Positions 1 through 6,039 of a DNA stretch of 6,861 nucleotides are shown here, piece by piece. Under the pieces are notes generated by a model. It worked only from the letters and a program-made list of their open reading frames with translations. It did no database searches and was not told the origin of the DNA. The stretch is from positions 1-6,861 of the forward strand of contig CAYMJV010000103.1 in NCBI GenBank assembly GCA_964390545.1, written 5' to 3'. Each line of letters opens with the position of its first letter. Within the stretch, counting starts at the first letter, position 1. Source of the DNA: CAYMJV01 sp964390545 (GTDB lineage: Bacteria; Desulfobacterota; BSN033; UBA1163). The translations under genes were made by a program, and so were the position numbers.

Positions 1-2
1 CT

Positions 3-986
3 ATTCACCAACGAGGTGCGAATGCGTCGGTTCTGTGGATTGACGAACAAGCAAAACCTCATGCATGGCGACTCCCTCCGGTCGTCAAGGCCGCCATGAC
101 AGCCTGTGATGTTTTTATTAATCACTCTTTCGATATCGTCTTCGAAGAAATGGTGGAGCTCAAGCAGTTCGTATGGGAACGAAAGATACTCCTGGTTCGC
201 AATTTCGCCACAACGGCTCCCCTACTTTGTACTGCCTGGGCACAAACCCCGCATGAATTGGTCGGCGAGATTCGATACCAGGCATCCGTTCCTTTCAAAG
301 AAGGCCTTGCCTGGAAATTGACCGACGACAACGGCACGCACCTGGAGGGAATCATTGATCCGCCCTACAACCCGCATCATCCATGGTTTCGCACTTATAC
401 GATACGACGGGAGGAGGGAGGTGCCTATCGTCCATGGCCGGAATGGGTGGTCCCTCCTATCAGGCTAAGAGACGTCTCTGGCATTTTTGTTTTTGACAGA
501 ATGCTCAGCTGGTGGTCACGCTACATCGGTATATCCCCTTACTTCACTAAACCGATCCGACTCATCATTGAGAACTGCCGCATCATAAAAATCGAAGGCG
601 CTGAGGAAGCGGATGCTTTGCGCCGCTTCCTGGCTTCGATGTATGACCGTCTCGGGGATGGCGTCTACAACTTCAATTGCTTGCATTTCGGCGTCCATCC
701 GCAGGCGGCTGTCGGAGAACATCAATGCCCCAACATTCTTTATCGACGGTTAATCGATCATTCCCATAGCTCCAACATTCATGTCCATATTGGGGCGCCA
801 CCTGCCACTTCCACCTATCCTTACTGGATGCATTGCACAGGGGACATCCGAACGGCAACGTTTCGCGTAGGAGATACCCTTGTTCATGACCGGGGACACC
901 TTACGGCCCTGGATCATCCGGCAGTCCTCGCGATTGCAGCCAAATATCCTGGCCGCCCAGGTCTGGGGCCGGAACCTAGGTCTTAA
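3..986 (+). CDS. M29 aminopeptidase / 2,5-dihydroxypyridine dioxygenase-like metalloprotein, 5' end outside window
   Basis: The reading frame has no stop between base 3 and the TAA at 984-986, and the codons before the ATG at 96 read as protein (IHQRGANASVLWIDEQAKPH, then a WRLPPVVKAAM segment). That stretch resembles the Gly-Ala strand and 'pp.vv.AAm..aDvfi' helix of the M29/NicX-like fold, so the gene is probably truncated by the window and Met at 96 is internal. Numbered from that Met, the C-terminal half carries the family's GxVxxIEG-like segment (IENCRIIKIEG, 159-168), a His-containing HFGVHP loop (197-202), HVHIG (229-233) and WMHCTGD (244-250) followed by a beta-hairpin ending GDTLVHDRGHL. 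These His/Asp residues are the candidate metal ligands. Relatives include metal aminopeptidases and the Fe(II) enzyme NicX; which reaction applies cannot be told. It precedes a TTT transporter, which has its own promoter. Family assignment is from recalled motifs and moderately sure; substrate unknown. Confidence 0.68.
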   Translation: MHQRGANASVLWIDEQAKPHAWRLPPVVKAAMTACDVFINHSFDIVFEEMVELKQFVWERKILLVRNFATTAPLLCTAWAQTPHELVGEIRYQASVPFKEGLAWKLTDDNGTHLEGIIDPPYNPHHPWFRTYTIRREEGGAYRPWPEWVVPPIRLRDVSGIFVFDRMLSWWSRYIGISPYFTKPIRLIIENCRIIKIEGAEEADALRRFLASMYDRLGDGVYNFNCLHFGVHPQAAVGEHQCPNILYRRLIDHSHSSNIHVHIGAPPATSTYPYWMHCTGDIRTATFRVGDTLVHDRGHLTALDHPAVLAIAAKYPGRPGLGPEPRS

Positions 987-1029
987 GACCGCTAATCTAG
1001 CTGTGCTGATTGAACGATTGCAGCGTCAT

Positions 1030-1043
1030 TGGAACACGTTCCA
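1030..1043. promoter_or_regulatory. 14-bp dyad, possible operator upstream of the TTT promoter
   Basis: TGGAAC and GTTCCA are exact inverted complements separated by two bases (AC). The dyad ends 32 bases before the -35 box of the tctB promoter, a position that suits an activator or a repressor working with a second site. No second copy was seen nearby. Dyads of this size also arise by chance at a rate near one or two per window, so this is tentative. Confidence 0.25.
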
Positions 1044-1075
1044 TGCGGTGACCTGATAGGGTTCTATGGGGTTCA

Positions 1076-1104
1076 TTGACATCTTTTGGGAGATAATATA
1101 TAAA
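1076..1104 (+). promoter_or_regulatory. sigma70-type promoter for the tctBAC operon
   Basis: A perfect -35 box TTGACA (1076-1081) is followed after exactly 17 bases by TATAAA (1099-1104), five of six matches to the -10 consensus, inside an AT-rich stretch (TAATATATAAAAT). Transcription would begin near 1111, leaving a leader of about 17 bases before the GTG start at 1128. This makes the transporter an independent transcription unit from the metalloprotein gene before it. Confidence 0.7.
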
Positions 1105-1127
1105 ATCTGTTAGATTGGGGATCTAGG

Positions 1128-1583
1128 GTGGGGCGTATTTTCCTTTATTGCAATCTTTTCTGGCTTCTCTTTTCTGTTATTACCTGTGTTGAAGCTTACC
1201 GCTTGACACTCGGTACAATCCACGAGCCGGGGCCTGGTTTTTTCCCATTTGGTGCCGGATTCATCATGTTGCTCCTTTCTCTGGTCGCCCTTCTTCAGTC
1301 AGTGACAAAAAAACAGAAAGTTGGGGCAACGAGCCGTCAGGAAACATTTCGATGGTGGAATATCGCCATCATCCTGGCAGCCATCACGGCTTACGCCCTC
1401 TCCCTTGAAAAGATCGGATTTCTCATCAATACCTTCCTGTTCATGTGCCTGTTGCTCAAGGTTGTGGAGCCCCAAACCTGGAAGACAGCCATCATCGGTG
1501 GGCTGATCACAACGTTAGCGGCAAACCTGGTCTTTAATGTCGTCTTTCGATCCCAAATTCCTAAAGGGATTTTGGGGTTTTGA
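1128..1583 (+). CDS. tctB: TTT transporter small membrane subunit, TctB family
   Basis: A 151-residue, very hydrophobic protein, the usual size for TctB. Membrane segments lie at about residues 7-23, 40-58, 78-95, 97-112 and 118-140. The conserved TctB feature is visible after the first helix: AYRLTLGT (23-30) followed by EPGPGFFPFGAG (33-44), which matches the family's 'G....PGpGffP...g' signature. TctB is the small integral subunit that pairs with TctA in the cytoplasmic membrane; its precise role in transport is not well defined. The start is GTG at 1128, with a weak GGGG (1117-1120) upstream; the first in-frame stop upstream is at 1101-1103, and no ATG lies between. The tctA start follows 15 bases after its stop, so the two are co-transcribed. 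Confidence 0.86.
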   Translation: MGRIFLYCNLFWLLFSVITCVEAYRLTLGTIHEPGPGFFPFGAGFIMLLLSLVALLQSVTKKQKVGATSRQETFRWWNIAIILAAITAYALSLEKIGFLINTFLFMCLLLKVVEPQTWKTAIIGGLITTLAANLVFNVVFRSQIPKGILGF

Positions 1584-1598
1584 GAAGGGAACAAACCC

Positions 1599-3101
1599 AT
1601 GGGCGTCTTCAACGATCTTTTCTTTGGCTTCCATATCGCCCTTCAGCCCATGAACCTTCTCTACTGTTTCTTTGGCGTCCTCGTAGGAACGCTCGTCGGA
1701 GTCCTTCCGGGTGTGGGCCCTGCGGCGGCCCTCTCCCTGCTTCTGCCCATCACTTTTTACGTCCCTCCTGTTTCAACAATCATTCTATTGGCGGGAATTG
1801 CATATGGGGCTATGTATGGGGGATCCACGACCTCCATCCTCGTCAACATTCCAGGGGAGGCCGCTTCGGTAGTAACCTGTCTTGACGGTTACCAGATGGC
1901 GCGCAAGGGAAGGGCCGGACCGGCTCTCGGAATCGCAGCCTTTGGCTCCTTCATCGCAGGAACCATCACCATCTTTTTTCTCATCTTCCTTGCACCGACC
2001 CTGGCCAATTTTGCCCTGAAATTCGGACCCCCTGAATATTTTACTCTTATGGTGCTCGGGCTGAGCATCATGGTCTACCTTGCGCGCGGATCTATCGTCA
2101 ATGCCCTGATTATGGTTTGCTTCGGCCTGATTCTTGGGACTGTCGGCCTTGACCCGATGACAGGATCTCCCCGATTTGTTTACAAGATCATCACCCTCAT
2201 GGACGGGGTCGGACTGATCCAGGTCGTCATCGGCCTTTTCGGTGTTTCTGAGGTACTCATCAATGTTGAGACGATCTTCAAGCAGGAGATCTTTGAGACG
2301 AAAGTCAAAGGGCTTCTGCCTACCCGGGAGGACTGGAGACGGAGTCTGGGGCCCATCGGAAGAGGAAGCGTTATCGGTTTCTTCCTGGGAATCATCCCGG
2401 GAATGAGCGTTGTGATTCCAACGTTTGTCTCCTATGCGATTGAGAAGAGACTCTCAAAATACCCGGAAAAGTTTGGGACGGGGATGATCGAAGCCGTGGC
2501 CGGCCCGGAATCAGCAAATAATGCCGCCTCCACAGGGACGCTTGTCCCCATGCTCAGCCTTGGAATTCCCACGGGTGCAGCAACCGCATTGCTTTTGGGA
2601 GCGCTGATGATCCACGGGTTGAGGCCTGGCCCTCTCCTCATCAAGGAATCTCCCGAGGTCTTCTGGGGTTTGGTAGCCAGCCTCTACGTCGGAAATGCGA
2701 TGCTTCTCGTGTTGAACCTTCCCTTGATCGGCCTCTGGGTAAAGATCTTGAAGATCCCATACCATTTCCTTTTCTCAATAATCCTTTTGCTCTGTATCAT
2801 CGGGTCGTACATCACCAACAACAATCCCTACGATGTTATCATCATGGTTGTCTTCGGTTTGGTCGGTTACCTGATGAAGAAGTTTAACTATGAGGCTGCC
2901 CCTCTCGTCCTCGCCCTCGTTCTGGGCCCCATGATGGAGAGGGCTTTCCAACGCTCCTTATTGCTTTCAGAGGGAGGATTTGAGATCTTTTTCACACGAC
3001 CCATTTCTGCCTCATTCCTTATTTTGGCTTTACTCATCCTGCTTTCCCCTCTTTTCTTAAGAAAGAGAAGGCTGAGGGAAGACCTAAGAGCAGGAGATTG
3101 A
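1599..3101 (+). CDS. tctA: TTT transporter large membrane subunit, TctA family
   Basis: A 500-residue polytopic membrane protein of the standard TctA length, with about 10-12 predicted helices. It carries the duplicated family signatures: GTLVGVLPGVGPAAALSLLLP (30-50) with YGGSTTSILVNIPGE (73-87) in the first half, and GIIPGMS (264-270), GPESANNAA (302-310) and VPMLSLGIPTGAATALLLGAL (316-336) in the second. TctA is the permease that takes substrate from the periplasmic binding protein and couples uptake to an ion gradient. Known substrates of the family are mostly carboxylates (citrate, tartrate, aromatic acids such as terephthalate), so the substrate here is not readable. The start is ATG at 1599 with GAAGGGA (1584-1590) before it. 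The stop TGA (3099-3101) adjoins the Shine-Dalgarno sequence of tctC. Confidence 0.95.
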   Translation: MGVFNDLFFGFHIALQPMNLLYCFFGVLVGTLVGVLPGVGPAAALSLLLPITFYVPPVSTIILLAGIAYGAMYGGSTTSILVNIPGEAASVVTCLDGYQMARKGRAGPALGIAAFGSFIAGTITIFFLIFLAPTLANFALKFGPPEYFTLMVLGLSIMVYLARGSIVNALIMVCFGLILGTVGLDPMTGSPRFVYKIITLMDGVGLIQVVIGLFGVSEVLINVETIFKQEIFETKVKGLLPTREDWRRSLGPIGRGSVIGFFLGIIPGMSVVIPTFVSYAIEKRLSKYPEKFGTGMIEAVAGPESANNAASTGTLVPMLSLGIPTGAATALLLGALMIHGLRPGPLLIKESPEVFWGLVASLYVGNAMLLVLNLPLIGLWVKILKIPYHFLFSIILLLCIIGSYITNNNPYDVIIMVVFGLVGYLMKKFNYEAAPLVLALVLGPMMERAFQRSLLLSEGGFEIFFTRPISASFLILALLILLSPLFLRKRRLREDLRAGD

Positions 3102-3102
3102 A

Positions 3103-3108
3103 AGGAGG
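3103..3108 (+). promoter_or_regulatory. strong ribosome binding site for tctC
   Basis: AGGAGG lies five bases before the ATG at 3114 and directly after the tctA stop. It is much stronger than the sites before tctB and tctA, which would give the binding protein a higher translation rate than the membrane subunits. This fits the usual excess of binding protein over permease. Confidence 0.75.
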
Positions 3109-3113
3109 ACATT

Positions 3114-4100
3114 ATGCAAAAGAAAATCGGAACAGGAAGACACTTCATTCTCTTTGTAACATTGGCCTGTCTTTTGTGGGCGGGTAGTTCACAGGCCCAG
3201 GATTACCCAGCAAGCCCGGTTCAGATCGTTATCCCTTACAGTCCGGGAGGCCTCACGGACATCTTCTGGAGATCCGTTTCCGACGCTCTTGCAAGCTACA
3301 TGAAGGGTACCATCATGATGGTGAATAAGCCAGGTGGAGGAGGGGTCGTCGGCACCTCTTTTGTCGCGAACGCAAAGCCAGATGGGTACACACTCGTCAA
3401 TATCAGCCCCGAGGCAGTGAGCATTGCGGCCGCTTTCACGGCCAATATGCCCTATGATATCGAGAAAGATCTCACTTACATTGCCAAGGCGTCCGAAGTC
3501 GGTTTCGGTATAGCCGTGCGGGATGACTCGTCGTTCAAGACGCTTGAAGAGCTTGTCGCCTTTGCCAAAGCCAACCCTAAGAAGTTGAAGGTTGCCGGCA
3601 TGGGTATTGTGGGCACCCCTCACATGATTATGGGGGTCTTCCAGAGGGAAGCAAATATCGAGGCTACCTACGTTCCTTTCGATGGTGGGTCGGAAGTTGT
3701 CGCAAATCTTCTTGGAGGTCACATCGACTTTGCCGTGGTCTCCCTGCCCCCGGCGAGCCCACACCTCCGGTCAGGGAAACTCCGTATGTTGGCCGCTTGT
3801 TCCCCCAGGCGATTCCCTACGTTTTCTGCGATTCCAACGATGGCGGAAAAAGGATATAAGAGATCGTCCTTCGCAACAGCTCTTGGCCTTGGGGGTCCAA
3901 AAGGGTTGGCCCCGACTATCGTCAGCAAGTGGGAGGAGGCGATCGACAAAACCATGAAGGATCCGAAGGTCATCTCGATCGTTGAAAAGATTGATGGCGT
4001 CGTCATCGACTTTAAAGGGGGTGAGGATTACAAGAAGGAGCTTATGGCCAATTTCCCGGTGTTCAAAGAGATTGTCTCCACGCTGCCTGGTAAAAAGTAG
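3114..4100 (+). CDS. tctC: TTT periplasmic solute-binding protein, TctC/Bug family
   Basis: A 328-residue protein of typical Bug/TctC size. Residues 1-28 form a signal peptide: basic N-terminus (KK, R9, H10), hydrophobic core (11-23) and a Ser-x-Ala cleavage site (SQA, 26-28). Cys19 is within the core but does not sit in a lipobox, so a soluble periplasmic protein is likelier than a lipoprotein. Family landmarks are PVQIVIPYSPGGLTD (35-49, with the conserved Asp49), NKPGGGGVVGT (71-81), AKPDGYTL (87-94), VPFDGGSE (187-194) and LLGGHIDFA (199-207). It captures the substrate and hands it to TctA/TctB. Ligand specificity in this family depends on variable loops and many members are orphans, so no ligand is proposed. 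It is the last gene of the operon, 12 bases after tctA, and is followed by a strong hairpin. Confidence 0.94.
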   Translation: MQKKIGTGRHFILFVTLACLLWAGSSQAQDYPASPVQIVIPYSPGGLTDIFWRSVSDALASYMKGTIMMVNKPGGGGVVGTSFVANAKPDGYTLVNISPEAVSIAAAFTANMPYDIEKDLTYIAKASEVGFGIAVRDDSSFKTLEELVAFAKANPKKLKVAGMGIVGTPHMIMGVFQREANIEATYVPFDGGSEVVANLLGGHIDFAVVSLPPASPHLRSGKLRMLAACSPRRFPTFSAIPTMAEKGYKRSSFATALGLGGPKGLAPTIVSKWEEAIDKTMKDPKVISIVEKIDGVVIDFKGGEDYKKELMANFPVFKEIVSTLPGKK

Positions 4101-4122
4101 TACGGTGAAGTTTACGGAGAGA

Positions 4123-4153
4123 ATAGAGGGGCTGGTAAGACCAGCCCCTCTAT
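4123..4153 (+). terminator. 13-bp perfect hairpin closing the tctBAC operon
   Basis: ATAGAGGGGCTGG (4123-4135) and CCAGCCCCTCTAT (4141-4153) pair perfectly around a five-base loop TAAGA, 22 bases after the tctC stop. The stem is GC-rich enough for a terminator, but the downstream bases (GTCAAATTCC) give no T run. It could be a poor intrinsic terminator, or an mRNA 3'-end stabiliser protecting the transcript from exonucleases. Confidence 0.62.
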
Positions 4154-4156
4154 GTC

Positions 4157-4205
4157 AAATTCCAATTTCCCTGCCTGCGGCAGACAGGGAAATTCCAAGT
4201 TCCAA
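4157..4205. repeat. REP-like intergenic palindrome flanked by AAATTCCAA direct repeats
   Basis: AATTTCCCTG (4164-4173) pairs with CAGGGAAATT (4185-4194); inside it three more pairs form after one mismatch, closing on a three-base loop. An alternative inner stem CTGCC/GGCAG (4171-4175 with 4179-4183) competes with it. The palindrome is bordered by direct repeats AAATTCCAA (4157-4165 and 4190-4198), and TTCCAA recurs at 4200-4205. The style (a CTGCCTGCGGCAG core with AATTCCAA arms) resembles dispersed short repeats of many environmental bacterial genomes. Dispersal cannot be shown from one copy. Confidence 0.5.
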
Positions 4206-4237
4206 CTATGACGCAATCCGTGACTCAATCCGTCAAT

Positions 4238-4266
4238 TTGACCCTTCTTGAAACTACCCATCAAAT
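4238..4266 (+). promoter_or_regulatory. weak candidate promoter for the radical-SAM-like gene
   Basis: TTGACC (4238-4243) is separated by 17 bases from TCAAAT (4261-4266), giving five of six and four of six consensus matches. It sits 17 bases before the ATG at 4283, so the leader would be very short. The gene needs its own promoter if the hairpin at 4123 terminates, but this is only a reasonable guess. Confidence 0.3.
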
Positions 4267-4282
4267 GTGACATTTTAAGATT

Positions 4283-5689
4283 ATGATCATCTTCACGCAC
4301 CACACGGGCGAACCCCATGGTATCCTGGGGGCTCAGGTGGCAGCCACCTTCCTCCAGCGAAGACTCTCCATCCCTTCCATCGTGGTCGGGATTGAAAGGG
4401 ACTTTTCAAAAGAACGACTGCTTCATTTCATAGACGAGTACTATGATGGGAAATGGAGCCCAACAAGCAAATCCCCACCATCTATTCAGCATTCCTGTGG
4501 GGCGACATCCCGCTTCAAGAGCAATAACTCTCTTCTGGCGGGAGAGAAGGTGGTCGCTTTCTCGCATCTCTGTGGCCGGAAAGATCTCATCGAATTGGCC
4601 CAGACGCTGAGACAAAAAGGTTTTATCACTATTCTGGGAGGACCCCAGGCCCGGCAGGATTACAATGGTGAGCCAGATGCTGACTGCCATACTCATCGGT
4701 TCAGTGGGCTGAAATCGATGGTCGACCTTGCTTTCCAGGGCCCGGTCGATGGGTTTGGATTGGAACATCTGGAACTGAAAAGTGCGCTTCTCGAACATCC
4801 GTGGACTAATAACATATTCCTGGAGGTCGACTGGTCGAACATCTATATCTTCTCGGATGCTCTCAAGAAGTTGGAGGTTCATTTAGGACAGATTTTGAAC
4901 GCGATTGGTTGCCCGTACTCCGGAAAGTTCCAGACGATCATTCTACCCCCGCCGACCAACCTTCTGGAAAGAGGTATCCCGGAGCTTGAAGTTGGGAGCG
5001 AGGGGTGTATCTTTTGCGATGTTTCATGGGATAAGGGCTACCATGGCCCCGTAGAGCGCAACAAGGTCATCGCTCAGATTGCAGAACTTCCTGAGATCGA
5101 TGGCAGAAAGATACCCTTTGAACTCATCGATGAATACCCCATCCGCTTCCTGGGCAGGCTGCTCGAGGACACGGAAAAGCACGAGATTAAACTCTCACAG
5201 ATCAATTTGGTCTGCCGGGTCGATGACATCAATGCACATGCCTCTGACCTCGAGGAAATCGTTTCCGTTGCACGAAAGCAGGACGTGAAGATCATGTTCG
5301 CTTCGATCGGCTTTGAATCCTTCAGTGATCGGTTGCTTCAATATTTCTGCAAGGGAATCACCCTAAACCACATCGTGAGGTGTGTCGAGACGTTGCGGCG
5401 CCTAAAGGATCGGTTCGACGGTCACTTTCTCTACCGAAGAGATGAGGGAGCGAATCACGGTTTTATTCGCCCTACGCCCTGGGATGATAGCGAAATCCTC
5501 CAGGAGATGGATACAAATATATTTCTTTACCGGTTCTTTGAAGATATTCTCCCTGAGCACAGCACGCCGCTTATTATACACCACGCGTCATGCCTTGGAG
5601 ACTGGATCCGACAGATCGAATCGATGACAGGTGTCACGTTCAGCAGGGAGGGAACCTGGATCGAATGGTGGAATCCGTCCTTGAAATAG
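4283..5689 (+). CDS. radical-SAM-like protein with B12-binding-like N-terminus and incomplete cluster motif
   Basis: A 468-residue soluble protein. Residues 1-165 resemble the Rossmann-like B12-binding domain of cobalamin radical-SAM enzymes: strand VVAFSHL (90-96), helix, then FITILGGPQA (114-123) and the following AFQGPVDGFGL segment. The canonical DxHxxG is not present (nearest is E10-x-H12 with G16), so true cobalamin binding is doubtful. Residues 235-375 look like a radical-SAM barrel: EVGSEGCIFCDV (236-247), INLVCRVDDI (307-316), SIGFESFSDRLLQYFCKGIT (341-360). The expected CxxxCxxC reads GxxxC242xxC245, so the first cluster cysteine is a glycine; Cys210 is the nearest upstream alternative. 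It may bind an unusually ligated cluster or have lost catalysis. The start ATG has only a weak TAAGA upstream. It lies alone between the operon hairpin and a 350-bp gap. Substrate unknown. Confidence 0.66.
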   Translation: MIIFTHHTGEPHGILGAQVAATFLQRRLSIPSIVVGIERDFSKERLLHFIDEYYDGKWSPTSKSPPSIQHSCGATSRFKSNNSLLAGEKVVAFSHLCGRKDLIELAQTLRQKGFITILGGPQARQDYNGEPDADCHTHRFSGLKSMVDLAFQGPVDGFGLEHLELKSALLEHPWTNNIFLEVDWSNIYIFSDALKKLEVHLGQILNAIGCPYSGKFQTIILPPPTNLLERGIPELEVGSEGCIFCDVSWDKGYHGPVERNKVIAQIAELPEIDGRKIPFELIDEYPIRFLGRLLEDTEKHEIKLSQINLVCRVDDINAHASDLEEIVSVARKQDVKIMFASIGFESFSDRLLQYFCKGITLNHIVRCVETLRRLKDRFDGHFLYRRDEGANHGFIRPTPWDDSEILQEMDTNIFLYRFFEDILPEHSTPLIIHHASCLGDWIRQIESMTGVTFSREGTWIEWWNPSLK

Positions 5690-5731
5690 GCAAGGGATAA
5701 TCGCAAAAAAAAACCTGGGAGTGGTTAGGAA

Positions 5732-5748
5732 GTTCACTATTGTGAACG
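5732..5748. promoter_or_regulatory. operator-like dyad, upstream copy
   Basis: GTTCAC and GTGAAC are exact inverted complements around TATT (5732-5747), followed by G. The same 17-base string, with one base changed, recurs at 5962-5978. It lies about 170 bases before the -35 box of the downstream promoter and 43 bases after the stop of the radical-SAM-like gene. Its form suits a dimeric helix-turn-helix regulator. Confidence 0.6.
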
Positions 5749-5901
5749 TGGATGCTAAAATAAAATACATTGTTTAGAGAAGGAACAAATTCGTACAAAT
5801 AGTTACTTATAATATAAAATTATTACCAGTTGCCAATTGCAAAGAAACAATTGAGGGACCTTGCAACGCTTTGAATACGTTATGAAAAATAAAGTTTGTC
5901 C

Positions 5902-5930
5902 TTGACAATTATACAAATGTACTGTATTAA
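5902..5930 (+). promoter_or_regulatory. sigma70-type promoter for the Cys4/AOR operon
   Basis: A perfect TTGACA (5902-5907) is followed after 17 bases by TATTAA (5925-5930), four of six matches to the -10 consensus. An A/T-rich tract (GAAAAATAAAG, 5884-5894) upstream could act as an UP element. Transcription would start near 5937, leaving a leader of about 100 bases that contains the second dyad. Confidence 0.62.
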
Positions 5931-5960
5931 TCTTTTGTGAATTATTATTTATTGCGTCAT

Positions 5961-5978
5961 CGTTCGCTATTGTGAACG
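5961..5978. promoter_or_regulatory. operator-like dyad, downstream copy inside the leader
   Basis: CGTTCGC and GTGAACG form a seven-pair inverted repeat with one mismatch around TATT. It matches the copy at 5732-5748 in 16 of 17 bases. It lies at roughly +25 to +42 of the predicted transcript, where a bound protein would block elongation or open-complex formation, so repression is the simplest reading. Confidence 0.62.
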
Positions 5979-6026
5979 CACCTAATAAGACGTAGGAATC
6001 TTCAAAACGTCTATCATTCTTTAAAG

Positions 6027-6034
6027 AAAGGAGG
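6027..6034 (+). promoter_or_regulatory. strong ribosome binding site of the Cys4 protein gene
   Basis: AAAGGAGG sits five bases before the ATG at 6040 and fixes that start. It overlaps the end of the 12-base palindrome TTCTTTAAAGAA (6017-6028), which could modulate access to it. Confidence 0.75.
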
Positions 6035-6039
6035 TTGCT

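Larger units (their letters stand above)
5690..6039 (+). promoter_or_regulatory. AT-rich 350-bp regulatory region upstream of the Cys4/AOR operon
   Basis: This gap is clearly richer in A and T than the genes on either side and holds no credible gene. It contains an A9 run (5705-5713), two copies of a 17-bp dyad, a perfect but orphan TATAAT (5808-5813, no matching -35 box), a good promoter (5902-5930), a leader of about 100 bases with a 6-bp inverted repeat (AGACGT 5988-5993, ACGTCT 6007-6012), a palindrome TTCTTTAAAGAA (6017-6028) and a strong Shine-Dalgarno. No convincing terminator follows the radical-SAM-like gene. Confidence 0.6.

Noticed and set aside
979..990. Perfect 12-base palindrome GGTCTTAAGACC over the stop codon of the first gene
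   Set aside because: A 12-base perfect palindrome is expected about once or twice by chance in this length, there is no T run and no loop, and it is partly coding.
1030..1046. sigma54 promoter (GG-N10-GC) around TGGAACACGTTCCATGC
   Set aside because: The GG to GC spacing is 14 rather than 12 bases, and a good sigma70 promoter lies just downstream.
3189..3764. Open frame of 191 codons on the minus strand inside tctC
   Set aside because: It lies wholly within the well-supported tctC gene, shows no recognisable domain, and its composition is that of an antisense shadow.
4406..4882. Open frame of 158 codons on the minus strand inside the radical-SAM-like gene
   Set aside because: Antisense shadow of a gene with clear family motifs; no ribosome binding site or domain of its own was seen.
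5705..5730. A9 run as the T tract of a minus-strand terminator
   Set aside because: The adjoining bases form only a three-pair stem (CCT/AGG), and there is no minus-strand gene to terminate.
5808..5813. Perfect TATAAT as a second promoter for the Cys4/AOR operon
   Set aside because: No -35-like hexamer lies 16-18 bases upstream, and perfect -10 strings are common in such AT-rich DNA.
5829..5853. Two CAATTG boxes (5834-5839 and 5848-5853) as a regulatory repeat
   Set aside because: Six-base palindromes in AT-rich DNA are expected by chance and no longer shared sequence surrounds them.
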